Source: Roseimaritima sp.
GTDB taxonomy: Bacteria > Planctomycetota > Planctomycetia > Pirellulales > Pirellulaceae
Direction of reading: 5' to 3'
DNA: 11,925 nt
Assembly (NCBI GenBank): GCA_007124075.1
Contig: SLFV01000135.1
Coordinates: 1 to 11,925, forward strand
Made by a program: the position numbers and the translations under genes. The notes beneath the pieces are model-generated. The model made no database searches, was not told where the DNA came from, and worked only from the letters and a program-made list of their open reading frames with translations. The number at the start of each line of letters is the position of its first letter. The stretch's first letter is position 1. This document shows, in pieces, positions 1 through 9,063 of this stretch.

Positions 1-256
1 GTCACGGTGCCCCAGCCCATGTGTGTTAAAGTGGTCGGACAGCCCCCCAATTTATAGCCCTCGGAGTCCGAATAGCGGATTCGAATCCACCGCGTTTGGC
101 TACCTGCGGGAGCCAGCAAGGCCCGGGGAATCGTTGCAGCAAGCGGGTGTATTCCGAACTGCCGCTCGCTGAAGACAACGACCCTGTTGCTTCCGGTTTC
201 AATGTGACGGAGCCCGCTGACCGTAACGGGCAACCCCCCGATTTTGGAGATTCATT
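1..256. other. Unassigned region upstream of the exported repeat protein
   Basis: I see no supportable gene here. Frame 1 is open from the edge to a TAG at 55-57 (last residues VGQPPNL) and frame 2 is open to a TGA at 170-172, so the tail of an upstream gene could end at either place, but neither translation looks like a known family. A perfect 12-base palindrome, GGATTCGAATCC, lies at 77-88 and resembles a tRNA T-arm, but no matching acceptor, D or anticodon arms surround it. A short inverted repeat, GCCCG (212-216) with CGGGC (227-231), precedes the ribosome binding site of the next gene. The region presumably carries that gene's promoter, but I could not pick convincing -35 and -10 boxes. 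Confidence 0.4.
246..250 (+). promoter_or_regulatory. Ribosome binding site for the exported repeat protein
   Basis: GGAGA stands six bases before the TTG at 257, good Shine-Dalgarno spacing. It is the main reason for choosing a TTG start. A second TTG follows immediately at 260 and could also be used (spacing nine). Either choice leaves the signal peptide intact. Confidence 0.6.
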
Positions 257-1411
257 TTGTTGTCCAGGTACCCGTTCCTCCTAGGTCGCCGTTGGCTGCG
301 AAACATCGCTTGCTTCATCGCGTTGTTCCTGACGGGCCCAGCCCTTTGGGCCCAGGAAGCCAGTCCCAGTGGATATCCGCCGCTCACCCTTGGGCAGGAA
401 CCTGCGGCGAATCCATTTCTGAGAGACCACGTCGATTCGGCGATCGATCGCGGTATCGTTTATCTGATTACGAAGCAACGGGATGATGGGGCAATCACCT
501 CGGGCGGTGCCGAAACCGCGCTGACTTCCTTGGCAATCATGGCGATGGCGGGGGTTGGGCATTTACCCGCTGATGAAACACCGGCGGGAGCCGCAATGCG
601 CAAAGCGCTCGATTTTGTATTGCAAGAAGGGCGGCAGGATGATCAAGGCTATTTCGGGCGTCGCGATTCTTCACGCATGTATGGGCATGGCATTGTGACT
701 TTGATGTTGACAGAAATGCTTGGCATGGGAGCCAGTGCCGCACAGGACCAATTGATCCATGATCGTCTGCAACGCGCAATCGATTTAATTTTGGCTTCCC
801 AAGCCCACCCAAAACCGGAAGTGCATCGTGGCGGGTGGAGGTACGAGCCGACGTCACCCGATGCGGATCTGTCGGTGACGGTTTGGCAGGTGATGGCATT
901 GCGATCGGCAAAGAATGACGGCCTGGATGTCCCCGCCACTGCGATTGACCAAGCAATTGCTTACTTGCAGCGATCTTTTACGTCCAGTATCCGGCCTGAC
1001 GGCCAGCCTGCCGACGCGGTGGCGGGCTTCAGTTACCAAGCCGGACACCGCAACCCAACTTTCACCATGACATCCGCAGGCCTGTTAGCGATGCAAGTTT
1101 GTGGCCAATACGATTCACCTTTTGTCCATGGTGCGGTGGCATGGTTAAAAGACCGTCCCCCGCGTTGGCAGGAGCGGTTTTCGATGTATGGCACTTATTA
1201 CTACGCGCAGGCTATGGCGGGGCAGGACGAGCAAACCGCGCAGCAGGCACGTCGCCTGGTCCAGGAGATGTTACTGGAACACCAACAGGAAGACGGTTCG
1301 TGGGTCGCCCGCGACGGTGAGGAGCGGAGTCGAGGTGGTGTTTATGGGACTTCGCTCGCGATCCTCAGCCTGTGCGTCAAATACCATTACTTGCCAATCT
1401 ACCAACGGTAA
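257..1411 (+). CDS. Exported prenyltransferase/squalene-oxidase-repeat protein (alpha/alpha toroid)
   Basis: This 384-residue protein has the terpene-cyclase-like toroid fold. The N-terminus is a signal peptide: basic RRWLR at 11-15, a hydrophobic core at about 16-31, and likely cleavage after ALWA (residue 32), so it is probably periplasmic or cell-surface. Six loop-plus-helix units follow, each with a Gly/aromatic loop before an Ala/Leu-rich helix; examples are SGGAETAL (82-89), MYGHGIVTL (141-149), GGWRYEP (192-198), a GFSYQAG loop, an MYGTYYYAQ unit, and QEDGSW (344-349) leading to VYGTSLAIL (362-370). QEDGSW matches the QW motif of squalene/hopene cyclases. The catalytic DxDD of hopene cyclases is missing; the nearest match is DADLS (202-206), so cyclase activity is not predicted. 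Homologues with the same LPIYQR-type end are, to my knowledge, common in planctomycetes and of unknown function. The start is TTG, supported by GGAGA upstream. It is transcribed toward gltD and shows no functional tie to it. Confidence 0.85.
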   Translation: MLSRYPFLLGRRWLRNIACFIALFLTGPALWAQEASPSGYPPLTLGQEPAANPFLRDHVDSAIDRGIVYLITKQRDDGAITSGGAETALTSLAIMAMAGVGHLPADETPAGAAMRKALDFVLQEGRQDDQGYFGRRDSSRMYGHGIVTLMLTEMLGMGASAAQDQLIHDRLQRAIDLILASQAHPKPEVHRGGWRYEPTSPDADLSVTVWQVMALRSAKNDGLDVPATAIDQAIAYLQRSFTSSIRPDGQPADAVAGFSYQAGHRNPTFTMTSAGLLAMQVCGQYDSPFVHGAVAWLKDRPPRWQERFSMYGTYYYAQAMAGQDEQTAQQARRLVQEMLLEHQQEDGSWVARDGEERSRGGVYGTSLAILSLCVKYHYLPIYQR

Positions 1412-1476
1412 ATCGCCTCGCGAGGTCCGCGAAGGCCCCTCGCTTCCGGCCCTGCGTCAGGCGAACCGCCGGCAAA

Positions 1477-1507
1477 GATCTATCTGCGACGAGCGGCAGA
1501 TTCGATC
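1477..1507. other. Stem-loop in the gap between the convergent genes
   Basis: Perfect arms ATCTGC (1482-1487) and GCAGAT (1496-1501) enclose an eight-base loop. Outer GATC arms (1477-1480 and 1504-1507) extend the stem after a small asymmetric internal loop. No T-tract follows on the plus strand; on the minus strand only TTTG follows. It could slow transcription from either side or stabilise the 3' end of an mRNA. A second, weaker hairpin, with GCCTCGCG (1415-1422) and CGCGAAGGC (1428-1436), directly follows the stop codon of the repeat protein and also lacks a T-tract. Confidence 0.3.
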
Positions 1508-1580
1508 ATTCCCTCGCCCGGCACCGTCGCAGCAGCCATAAACGCAAGAGGATTGAAATATTCTTCCTTGCCGCTCGACC

Positions 1581-1610
1581 AAAAAGCAAATGACGGCACA
1601 TCCGTGATTT
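1581..1610 (-). terminator. Candidate intrinsic terminator of the gltBD transcript
   Basis: Read on the minus strand, a hairpin begins 16 bases after the gltD stop codon. It has AAAT/ATTT outer arms (1607-1610 with 1588-1591), one G/G mismatch in plus-strand terms, and ACGG/CCGT inner arms (1602-1605 with 1593-1596) around a five-base loop. After the stem the minus strand reads GC and then five Ts (1581-1585). The stem is short and only half GC, so termination may be partial, but its position right behind the last gene of the block fits. Confidence 0.5.
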
Positions 1611-1626
1611 AGGAATCGCTGGTTGC

Positions 1627-3123
1627 CTAGCTGACCAATTGGCTGCCCATGCTGACACCGGGTGCGGGTAAGGTACTGTGACCTCGCAGGTACTGATCTA
1701 TCGCGCGCGCCGCGCCACGTCCTTCGTTGATTGCCCAGACAACTAGGCTTTGTCCACGTCGGCAATCTCCGGCCGCAAAAACCCCCGGGATGCTGGTTGT
1801 GAACTGACCATGCCTGGCATCAAAATTACTGCGGGTGTCCATGGCAACCCCCAATGAATCCGCGATGTACTGTTCCGGGCCCAGGAATCCCATCGCCAGC
1901 AAGATCAGCTGGGCTGGCCAGTCCTTCTCGCTGCCCGGAACCTCTTGCATTTGCCAACCTTTTTCCCCTTTTTCCCAGCTAACCTGCACGGTCCGGATTC
2001 CAGTTAGACTTCCCTGTTTGTCAGCCAAGAACTCTTTGGACAAGATTTGGTATTCACGGGGGTCCTTGCCGAAATTTGCGGCAGCCTCCTCGTGCCCATA
2101 ATCCACTCGGAAAATTCGCGGCCATTCAGGCCATGGATTATCGGGAGCGCGATCCGCGGGTGGTTTGGGAAGCAATTCAAAGTTTGCCAAACTCCGGCAG
2201 CCGTGGCGCAAACTGGTTGCGATACAGTCGGTCCCTGTGTCACCGCCACCGATGACGATCACGTCTTTCCCTTCCGCACTGAGGAATTGACCATTGAGTG
2301 CGTCCCCGTGTACTTTGTGCATCGTGTTGGCCGTGAGGAACTCCATCGCGAAATGAACACCCTTGGCATCGCGTCCGGGGATGGGAAGGTCACGCGGCTT
2401 CGTGGCACCGCAAGCCAACAGCAGCGCATCGTTGGCGTTTAGTAGTTCCTTGGGGTCCAGGTCTTTGCCAACGTTGACGCCGGTAACAAAACGAATCCCT
2501 TCGGCAGCCAGCTTATCCAAACGCCGCTGCAGGACGTCCTTACCAAGCTTCATATTGGGGATGCCGTATTGCAACAGTCCGCCAATCCGGTTGGCGCGTT
2601 CGTAAATCGTCACTTCGTGACCGACACTGTTTAATTGATCTGCCGCCGCCAGTCCGGCTGGCCCGCTACCGACGATCGCCACCTTTTTCCCTGTGCGCGT
2701 TTCGGGCGGCGTGGGAGGCAGCCAGCCTTCCTCCCAAGCACGATCGATGATCGCGTTCTCGATATTTTTAATGGTCACCGGTGGATCGGTAATCCCCAGG
2801 ACACATGCACCCTCGCACGGTGCCGGGCAAGTCCTGCCAGTGAACTCGGGGAAATTATTGGTCTTGTGCAACCGTTCGCTCGCTTCCTTCCAGCGGTTCT
2901 GGTAGACCAAATCATTCCATTCCGGAATCAGGTTATCAATCGGACAGCCTGTTCCCGACTGACAAAAGGGAACCCCACAATCCATGCATCGCGCGCCTTG
3001 CTGGCGCAGATGGTCAACCTTTGCCTCTGTGTAAATTTCCCCGTAGTCGTTCAACCGTACAACGGGAAGTCGCCAGGCAACTTTCTTGCGATCGTATTCT
3101 TTAAAACCAGTAGGTTTGCCCAT
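1627..3123 (-). CDS. gltD: Glutamate synthase (NADPH) small subunit
   Basis: This 498-residue beta subunit of glutamate synthase oxidises NADPH on FAD and passes electrons through iron-sulfur clusters to the large subunit. The N-terminal ferredoxin-like region has Cys46, 49, 54 and 60 (CMDCGVPFC to GCP) and Cys99, 103 and 107 (CPAPCEGAC), the usual ligands for two [4Fe-4S] clusters. The FAD-binding Rossmann motif is GSGPAG (152-157), followed by the conserved GGLLQYGIP (181-189). The NADPH-binding motif is GGGDTG (292-297). The C-terminal FAD signature [12 protein letters not shown] precedes a helix that completes the FAD site. The length is slightly above the usual 470-490. The ATG has a good ribosome binding site, GGAG at 3133-3136, nine bases upstream. 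The gene lies 79 bp after gltB on the same strand and is very probably cotranscribed with it. Related proteins with this fold (dihydropyrimidine dehydrogenase N-terminal half, NfnB-like) are less likely because gltB is adjacent. Confidence 0.97.
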   Translation of the reverse strand: MGKPTGFKEYDRKKVAWRLPVVRLNDYGEIYTEAKVDHLRQQGARCMDCGVPFCQSGTGCPIDNLIPEWNDLVYQNRWKEASERLHKTNNFPEFTGRTCPAPCEGACVLGITDPPVTIKNIENAIIDRAWEEGWLPPTPPETRTGKKVAIVGSGPAGLAAADQLNSVGHEVTIYERANRIGGLLQYGIPNMKLGKDVLQRRLDKLAAEGIRFVTGVNVGKDLDPKELLNANDALLLACGATKPRDLPIPGRDAKGVHFAMEFLTANTMHKVHGDALNGQFLSAEGKDVIVIGGGDTGTDCIATSLRHGCRSLANFELLPKPPADRAPDNPWPEWPRIFRVDYGHEEAAANFGKDPREYQILSKEFLADKQGSLTGIRTVQVSWEKGEKGWQMQEVPGSEKDWPAQLILLAMGFLGPEQYIADSLGVAMDTRSNFDARHGQFTTSIPGVFAAGDCRRGQSLVVWAINEGRGAARAIDQYLRGHSTLPAPGVSMGSQLVS

Positions 3124-3132
3124 GATTTGCGG

Positions 3133-3136
3133 CTCC
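3133..3136 (-). promoter_or_regulatory. Ribosome binding site of gltD
   Basis: GGAG on the minus strand lies nine bases before the gltD ATG. It lies inside the 79-bp gltB-gltD gap, so gltD has its own translation start signal within the operon. The rest of the gap shows no hairpin that would separate the two genes. Confidence 0.5.
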
Positions 3137-3202
3137 GGAATCGAATGAATTGATATTGAATAAGGTACGAAAATTAGACGGTGGGTCCACGACGGTCGTC
3201 GC

Positions 3203-6200
3203 TTAGACCTGGGTGACCGCTTCGCGTTTTGCCTGCTCCAGCAAGACCCGTTTGTAGTCGGTGGGCATGACCTTGACGCACTGATCCAAAAAAGTAGACC
3301 AATTTTCTAACGCTTCTTGCGCCACCGCGCTGTCGGTCATGTCAAGGTGCGTCTGGATCATCGTCCGCACCTCATCGGCTTCCTCTGCCGAATCGATCCG
3401 TTCCAGTTCGACGGTCGCAAGATTGCAATTCATCCGAAAATCGCGGTTGCGATCCCAAATGTAAGCGATTCCTCCCGACATGCCGGCGGCAAAATTACGC
3501 CCCGTGGGGCCCAGGATGACGACACGACCACCTGTCATGTACTCGCAGCCATGTTGGCCGACACCCTCAATCACGGCTTTAGCGCCGCTGTTGCGAACCG
3601 CAAACCGCTCCGCCGCGACACCGCTGAGATAGACTTCTCCCTCTGTCGCACCGTACAGGCAAACATTCCCCACCACGATGTTCTGTTCCGCGCGATAGGT
3701 CGCCTCCACCGGTGGGCGGACAATGATGCGTCCCCCGGACAATCCCTTGCCAACGTAATCATTGGCGTCGCCCTCCAGCCGAATCGTGATACCGTGCGCC
3801 AAAAACGCCCCCAAGCTTTGCCCAGCCGAACCGGACAGGCGAATTTGGATCGTATCATCGGGAAGCCCCGCCTGACCGTAACGCTTGCATAATTCGTGGC
3901 TGAGAATCGTCCCTACCGTCCGGTTGATGTTGACCACCGGAGCTTCAATCACCACGGGGGTCCCATTTTCCAGTGCCGGCATTGCTTGCGGGACCAGGGT
4001 GGTGACATCCATCGACTTTTCCAGTCCGTGATCTTGTGCTTGCATGCAGCGGGTCCCCACTTGGTCGTGCAAGCGAACCGCCGGAGCCAAAATTGCTGAA
4101 AGATCCAATCCATCCGCTTTCCAGTGGGCAACCGCAGCATCGGTCTTCAGCACGTCCACACGACCGATCATTTCGTCGATCGAACGGAAACCCAGTTCCG
4201 CCATCAGTTGCCGAGCTTCCTCGGCAACCATGAACAGATAGTTGACCACGTGTTCCGGCTTGCCAGTGAATTTTTTTCGCAAATCGGGGTCTTGGGTCGC
4301 AATCCCAACGGGGCAGGTGTTCAAATGGCACTTGCGCATCATGATGCAACCGAGCGAAATCAGGGGCGCGGTTGAAAAACCGAACTCTTCCGCCCCCAGC
4401 AGCGCGGCGATTACCACATCGCGTCCTGTCTTCAAACCGCCATCGGTCTGCAAGACCACGCGGCTGCGGAGGTCATTCAGCACCAAGACCTGGTGCGTTT
4501 CGGCGATCCCCAGTTCCCAAGGCAAACCAGCATGTTTGATGCTGGTCAGCGGTGATGCACCCGTGCCTCCGGTATCACCGGCGATCAGGATATGGTCAGC
4601 ATGTGCCTTTGCGACGCCCGAGGCGATCACACCGACGCCAACTTCGCTGACCAATTTGACGCTAATTCGCGCGCACGGATTCGCATTCTTCAGGTCATGG
4701 ATCAGTTGTGCCAAGTCCTCGATCGAATAAATATCGTGATGCGGCGGTGGACTGATCAATCCGACACCCGGCGTACTGTAGCGAATGCGAGCGATATATT
4801 GATCAACCTTGCGTCCAGGTAATTCCCCCCCCTCGCCAGGTTTTGCGCCTTGAGAAATTTTGATTTGAATTTCGTCAGCATTCGTTAAATATTCGATCGT
4901 TACCCCAAACCGCCCACTGGCAACCTGTTTAATCGCCGAACGTTTGCTGTCGCCGTCGGGTAAGGGCAAGAAGCGAATCGGATCCTCGCCACCTTCACCC
5001 GTGTTGCTTTTACCACCTAAGCGATTCATCGCAATCGCCAGCGTTTCATGGGATTCGGCGCTAATGCTACCCAGACTCATCGCTCCGGTGCAAAAACGTT
5101 TTACAATCGCTTCGCGTGATTCGACCTCTTCTATCGGAATCGGCGGGCCCGCCACCCCGGGCCGCAGCTGCAGCAGTCCACGCAAGGTACATTTGGCTTG
5201 ATTGTTGCGATTCATTTCCTCTGCAAACTGCCAATACGCTTGCTCATTGCCGGTGCGGGCGGCGACCTGCAGGCTGGCAATCGTCCGCGGACTCCAAGCA
5301 TGTGTTTCACCCTCGGCCCGCCAGTGAAACTCACCCAAGTTGGGTAGTTCCTTCTGCTGTTCTTCCATTCGTTCCGGATAGCCGAGCGCGTGCCGCCGTA
5401 GAGCCTCCGTCGCCAAGACCTCAAAATTGACTCCCGCAATCCGACTGTGTGTCCCCGCAAAGCACAGGTCGACGACCTCCCGTTTCAACCCCAAGGCTTC
5501 AAAGATCTGCGCGCCCTTGTAGCTTTGCAGCGTACTGATGCCCATTTTGGCCATGACCTTCAGCATCCCTTTGCCCACCCCTTTCCGATAGGCAGCAACG
5601 ACTTTGTCGTCCGACATTTCCTCCGGCAGTAGGCCGTCTGCGTGGGATTGCCACAAGGCTTCAAATGCTAGATAGGGATTAATCGCGTCAGCACCATAGC
5701 CCACTAACAAGCAATGATGATGCACCTCACGCGCCTCACCGGTTTGCGCCACCAGGCCCACCCGCGTACGTTTGGCTTGCCGAACCAAATGATGATGAAC
5801 CGCACCCACGGCCAGTAAGGCACTGACCGGGACCCTCGATGCAGAGACCGCGCGATCGGACAAGACGACGATCTGAACTCCTGCGTCGGCCGCCGCTTCG
5901 GCTTCCGCAGCAATCCGCCGCAGCGCCTGCTGTAAGCCAGACGTGCCCTCACTGCGGTCGAAGGTGATGTCAATGACTTGGCTGCGCCAACCGTCTAGGC
6001 TAAGGTGTTCCAGCGCCGCAAGCTCCTCGTTGGTCAAAATCGGGTGCGGAATTAACAACCGATGGCAATGCTGAGGAGTCGCGGCCAGCAGGTTCTGCTC
6101 CGGTCCGATGTAGCATTCCAACGACATGATCACCTCCTCGCGAATCGAATCGATTGCGGGATTGGTGACTTGAGCGAAAAGCTGCTTGAAATAGTCGTAA

Positions 6201-7813
6201 ATCATCCGGGGCTTGTCGCTTAAACACGCCAACGCACTGTCATTTCCCATCGAACCAACGGGATCGCGACCCTCCAGCACCAGCGGTCGCAGCATAAAGC
6301 TCATCGTTTCCAGCGTGTAACCAAACGCTTGCATTCGAGCCAGCAGGGTCTCCGAATCAAACCCATGCGGTTCCTGTTCGGGATGCAGTTGAGACAACTC
6401 AATGCGGTTTTCTCGCAACCACTTGCCATAAGGTTTGCGTTTGGCAAAGCTGGACTTCAGCTCCTCATCCGGGATCATACGCCCTTGTTCAAAATCGACC
6501 AGGAACATTCGCCCCGGTTCCAACCGACCTTTCTCCTTCACCAACCCTGGATCAACCGGCAGCACGCCCACTTCGCTAGCCATGATCACGCGATCATCGT
6601 GCGTAATGTAGTAGCGACTGGGCCGCAAGCCATTGCGATCAAGCGTCGCACCGATATACTTGCCGTCGGTAAATGCGATCGATGCTGGCCCATCCCAAGG
6701 TTCCATCAAGCACGAAAAGTATTCGTAAAATGCCCGTTTGTCTTCAGGCATCGTCTCGTGCTTCTGCCAAGCTTCCGGGACCATCATCATGATCGCCTCC
6801 TGCAGCGTGCGACCATTCATCAGAAGAAATTCCAACACGTTATCGAACGTCCCTGAATCGCTGCAGTGCGGCTCGACCACCGGAAACAAATGGGGCAGGT
6901 TGTCCCCAAAAAGCTCGCTGACCGCCGAGCCTTCGCGCGCTTTCATCCAATTGCTGTTCCCACGTAGCGTGTTGATCTCGCCATTATGGCTCATGAACCG
7001 CAGCGGTTGGGCACGATCCCAGGACGGGAATGTGTTGGTTGAAAAACGACTGTGAACCATCGCCAAGTGCGTTTCAAAGTCCGGGTCGCGCAAATCCGCG
7101 TAGTAGGGCATCACCTGTGCTGGCGTCAGCATTCCCTTGTAAATGATCACCTTGGGGCTGAGCGAGCAGATGTAAAACATCAGGGCTTGCTCCAGTGTCT
7201 CCGACCCACGCAGTTGGTGACTTGCTTGCTTTTGCACCAGATACAGGCTTCGCTCGAATGCGCCCGCATCGACCCCTTCCGCTGCGCCAACAAAAATCTG
7301 TTCGATGAATGGTTCAGACCTTCGCGCCGTCGGACCGACATCCGCCAAATCGGTCTCCTGAGGCACATCTCGCCAGCCCAAGAGGACTTGTCCGGTTTCA
7401 CCTACCAGACGCGCGACGGTTTCCTTGCAATGCTGCCGTTGCTGAGGATCGGTCGGCAGGAATATCAAACCGGCCGCATACCTGCCTGGTTCCGGCAACG
7501 CTACCCCTAAGTGGGTGGCGGCGACCTTGCGGAGAAATTTGTCAGGCAAGGCGCACATGATACCCGAGCCATCGCCCGTATTCGGTTCGCATCCGCACGC
7601 TCCGCGATGATCCATGTTTTGCAGCATCGTATCGGCGTCTAACACAATCTGATGACTACGCTGACCCTTGATGTGCGCGATGAACCCCACGCCGCAAGCA
7701 TCTTTCTCCAGGGCAGGGTCGTATAGACCTGTTTTGGAAGGAAGATGGTGCAGCGGCAGATGGGGAAGCTTTGAATTCATGGGACGGACTCTGTAGGGTT
7801 TATTGGAAAACAT
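3203..7813 (-). CDS. gltB: Glutamate synthase large subunit
   Basis: This 1536-residue alpha subunit has the normal family length and splits glutamine, channels ammonia and reductively aminates 2-oxoglutarate to glutamate. Domain order is complete. A class-II glutamine amidotransferase domain starts at the nucleophile Cys40 in the motif ACGVGF and carries MDHRGA, RFSTNT and HNGEINT. A central domain (about 480-790) links to the FMN-binding TIM barrel (about 850-1215), which holds the GEGGEDP loop near 938 and the [3Fe-4S] ligands Cys1156, Cys1162 and Cys1167 (spacing C-x5-C-x4-C, as in characterised bacterial GltB). The C-terminal GXGXG beta-helix domain spans about 1290-1480. Cys40 must become the N-terminus by removal of a propeptide. 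The start is uncertain: ATG at 7813 gives a 39-residue propeptide and the in-frame ATG at 7780 gives 28. Known propeptides are about 36-42 residues, which slightly favours the longer form, but neither ATG has a clear ribosome binding site. It precedes gltD and follows lysR. Confidence 0.97.
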   Translation of the reverse strand: MFSNKPYRVRPMNSKLPHLPLHHLPSKTGLYDPALEKDACGVGFIAHIKGQRSHQIVLDADTMLQNMDHRGACGCEPNTGDGSGIMCALPDKFLRKVAATHLGVALPEPGRYAAGLIFLPTDPQQRQHCKETVARLVGETGQVLLGWRDVPQETDLADVGPTARRSEPFIEQIFVGAAEGVDAGAFERSLYLVQKQASHQLRGSETLEQALMFYICSLSPKVIIYKGMLTPAQVMPYYADLRDPDFETHLAMVHSRFSTNTFPSWDRAQPLRFMSHNGEINTLRGNSNWMKAREGSAVSELFGDNLPHLFPVVEPHCSDSGTFDNVLEFLLMNGRTLQEAIMMMVPEAWQKHETMPEDKRAFYEYFSCLMEPWDGPASIAFTDGKYIGATLDRNGLRPSRYYITHDDRVIMASEVGVLPVDPGLVKEKGRLEPGRMFLVDFEQGRMIPDEELKSSFAKRKPYGKWLRENRIELSQLHPEQEPHGFDSETLLARMQAFGYTLETMSFMLRPLVLEGRDPVGSMGNDSALACLSDKPRMIYDYFKQLFAQVTNPAIDSIREEVIMSLECYIGPEQNLLAATPQHCHRLLIPHPILTNEELAALEHLSLDGWRSQVIDITFDRSEGTSGLQQALRRIAAEAEAAADAGVQIVVLSDRAVSASRVPVSALLAVGAVHHHLVRQAKRTRVGLVAQTGEAREVHHHCLLVGYGADAINPYLAFEALWQSHADGLLPEEMSDDKVVAAYRKGVGKGMLKVMAKMGISTLQSYKGAQIFEALGLKREVVDLCFAGTHSRIAGVNFEVLATEALRRHALGYPERMEEQQKELPNLGEFHWRAEGETHAWSPRTIASLQVAARTGNEQAYWQFAEEMNRNNQAKCTLRGLLQLRPGVAGPPIPIEEVESREAIVKRFCTGAMSLGSISAESHETLAIAMNRLGGKSNTGEGGEDPIRFLPLPDGDSKRSAIKQVASGRFGVTIEYLTNADEIQIKISQGAKPGEGGELPGRKVDQYIARIRYSTPGVGLISPPPHHDIYSIEDLAQLIHDLKNANPCARISVKLVSEVGVGVIASGVAKAHADHILIAGDTGGTGASPLTSIKHAGLPWELGIAETHQVLVLNDLRSRVVLQTDGGLKTGRDVVIAALLGAEEFGFSTAPLISLGCIMMRKCHLNTCPVGIATQDPDLRKKFTGKPEHVVNYLFMVAEEARQLMAELGFRSIDEMIGRVDVLKTDAAVAHWKADGLDLSAILAPAVRLHDQVGTRCMQAQDHGLEKSMDVTTLVPQAMPALENGTPVVIEAPVVNINRTVGTILSHELCKRYGQAGLPDDTIQIRLSGSAGQSLGAFLAHGITIRLEGDANDYVGKGLSGGRIIVRPPVEATYRAEQNIVVGNVCLYGATEGEVYLSGVAAERFAVRNSGAKAVIEGVGQHGCEYMTGGRVVILGPTGRNFAAGMSGGIAYIWDRNRDFRMNCNLATVELERIDSAEEADEVRTMIQTHLDMTDSAVAQEALENWSTFLDQCVKVMPTDYKRVLLEQAKREAVTQV

Positions 7814-7834
7814 AAAAAGTAAACTGGCGATCGC

Positions 7835-7860
7835 CCGGCCAGGATCACACGGCTGACCGG
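7835..7860 (-). other. Hairpin in the lysR-gltB gap
   Basis: On the minus strand CCGGTCAG (7860-7853) pairs over all eight positions with CTGGCCGG (7842-7835), with one G-U wobble, around a ten-base loop. It starts 12 bases after the lysR stop codon. It is followed by GCGATCGCC and then the T-rich TTTACTTTTT directly before the ATG at 7813. The T-run is too far from the stem for a standard terminator. It could be a weak terminator, an attenuator, or a structure reducing lysR-to-gltB readthrough. Confidence 0.35.
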
Positions 7861-7872
7861 CGAAAACTTGGG

Positions 7873-8781
7873 CTACCCGGAGCGTTTACTGGCGGGATCA
7901 AGGGTTCGCCCCAACAGCATTTCAGCAAATTCGATCGCCGCCGGACTGAGACTGCCCGAACGCCGACGGATAATGCCCAGGGGTCGTCGAAGCAACAATT
8001 CTGGACAGGCAACGATGCGCAAGTTGCCGTTGGCAATCTCCCGGCGAACGGCCGCCTCAGGCAAGATGCCAATCCCGCGAATCGCTTCGATCGCCCGGAT
8101 GATGGAGTCCAGGTTGTCAAACTCCATCTGATAACGCGGTCGGACGCCGACCTGCGTCAGGTAGTGATCGATTTCTCGTCGAACTTTCAGTTCCGTATCG
8201 AAACCGACCATTGGCAACTGATGTAACTGAGCCAACGAAACCGCTTGCTCCGTAGCCAAGAGATGACCCGGGGAAGCAATCAGACGCATTGGTTCGGACA
8301 ACCAGAGCGTGCTTTTCAAACCTCGCGCCGACACCGGGTAGCTGACCAAGCCAAAGTCCGCCTCCCCCGATGTGGCCATCTCCACGACCCGGGCTGGCTT
8401 GCCGGGTTCGATGCGGACCTCGACCTCTGGGTGCAATTGTGCAAATGTCGCTAAGGCCTCGGGCATGTAGCTGGCACCGACGGAGTAGATCGTCGCCACG
8501 CGCACTAGGCCTTGCAGTCGCGTGCCTAAGCATCGTATCTCCTGCTCCAACGCCCGATATTCCCCCAAAATTCGCTTCAATCCCGCGTGGTACGTCGCGC
8601 CGGCTTTGGTCAGGCACAGTGGCCGCTTGCTGCGGTCCAATAGCTTCACCCCCAGTTGCTGCTCTAATGCGTTCATTGATTGACTGACCGCTCCCTGAGT
8701 CACACTGTGTGCCTCGGCCGCACGCGAAAATGAGCGGAAATGCGCGACATCACAAAACAGGGCGAGCGACTTGAACTGCAT
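7873..8781 (-). CDS. LysR-family transcriptional regulator
   Basis: This 302-residue protein has the typical length for a LysR-type regulator. The N-terminal winged helix-turn-helix occupies about 1-60: SFSRAAEAHSVTQGAVSQ (17-34) holds the helix-turn-helix, followed by the hallmark LEQQLGVKLLDR (39-50) and LTKAG. A linker helix (about 60-88) leads to the two-lobed effector-binding domain (about 90-295), with EADFGLVS and IRGIGILPE as typical family segments. Members bind a small metabolite and usually activate a neighbouring operon while repressing themselves. Here the gene is codirectional with, and 59 bp upstream of, gltB and lies downstream of a TRAP transporter, so either is a plausible target; B. 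subtilis GltC is a LysR-type precedent for gltB control. The ligand cannot be read from sequence. No clear ribosome binding site precedes the ATG. A dyad that looks like its own operator lies 17 bp upstream. Confidence 0.93.
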   Translation of the reverse strand: MQFKSLALFCDVAHFRSFSRAAEAHSVTQGAVSQSMNALEQQLGVKLLDRSKRPLCLTKAGATYHAGLKRILGEYRALEQEIRCLGTRLQGLVRVATIYSVGASYMPEALATFAQLHPEVEVRIEPGKPARVVEMATSGEADFGLVSYPVSARGLKSTLWLSEPMRLIASPGHLLATEQAVSLAQLHQLPMVGFDTELKVRREIDHYLTQVGVRPRYQMEFDNLDSIIRAIEAIRGIGILPEAAVRREIANGNLRIVACPELLLRRPLGIIRRRSGSLSPAAIEFAEMLLGRTLDPASKRSG

Positions 8782-8798
8782 GCTGTATAAGACAAGCT

Positions 8799-8820
8799 AA
8801 TGCTATAGGGTTATAGTATT
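8799..8820 (-). promoter_or_regulatory. LysR-type operator-like dyad upstream of lysR
   Basis: Arms AATGCTATA (8799-8807) and TATAGTATT (8812-8820) are complementary at eight of nine positions around a GGGT spacer. The site contains the T-N11-A spacing of LysR-type boxes (T at 8801, A at 8813) inside an AT-rich dyad, in a region otherwise GC-rich. It lies 17 bp before the lysR ATG, and its TATAAC and TATAGC segments could serve as a -10 box, so binding there would fit autoregulation. The role is inferred from position and symmetry. Confidence 0.5.
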
Positions 8821-9018
8821 CGAGCGAGTGAAATGAGAATAATCCAGTGGTCGACGCCTCGTCAACGCCTGAGCTGAATTTTCCAAGAAAACTCCTGCGC
8901 CTGCGTTCGGTTTGGCATGGGAAAAAACCTACGCGCGGCCCCGCTGATGCGATCCGCCAGCAGATACTAGGTGCGCGGTCGATACCCATTGGCACACCTC
9001 GGCCGCTTTCCAAATCAA

Positions 9019-9053
9019 GGGCCAGGAGGGGGAAGGGCAAACAGGAGGGGGGC
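9019..9053 (-). terminator. C-rich, G-poor tract behind the TRAP operon (possible Rho site)
   Basis: On the transcript strand this 35-base stretch has 21 C, 9 U, 5 G and no A. It starts about 30 bases after the permease stop codon. A cytosine-rich, guanine-poor, unstructured stretch just past the last codon is what Rho loading sites look like. It contains two copies of CAGGAGGGGG in plus-strand terms (9023-9032 and 9042-9051), 19 bases apart. No intrinsic terminator with a T-tract was found between the permease and lysR, which makes a Rho-type end more plausible. Confidence 0.35.
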
Positions 9054-9063
9054 ACGTATTCGC

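Noticed and set aside
69..100. Possible tRNA gene around the TTCGAAT motif
   Set aside because: The sequence flanking the T-arm-like palindrome does not give a five-pair T-stem with G53-C61, and no acceptor, D-arm or anticodon arm could be built on either strand.
2..172. Open frame from the left edge that could be the tail of an upstream gene
   Set aside because: Fifty-six stop-free codons at this GC content are not significant, the peptide is rich in Ser, Pro and Arg without any recognisable motif, and another frame also ends plausibly at 57.
537..956. 139-codon minus-strand open frame opposite the exported repeat protein
   Set aside because: It is fully antisense to a gene with strong family features and has a low-information Pro/Ser/His/Arg-rich translation.
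4242..4730. 162-codon plus-strand open frame opposite gltB
   Set aside because: It is fully antisense to the conserved FMN/iron-sulfur region of gltB; its stop-free length is explained by the codon bias of the real gene.
7826..7835. GGCGATCGCC as a functional HIP1-like or operator palindrome
   Set aside because: GCGATCGC repeats are a cyanobacterial genome feature; a single copy here is not evidence of function. It is mentioned only as part of the structured gap.
9023..9052. G-quadruplex on the plus strand
   Set aside because: Only three separate runs of three or more G occur (GGGGG, GGG, GGGGGG), so a standard four-run, three-layer structure cannot form without splitting a run with no loop; a two-layer form is possible but too common to claim.
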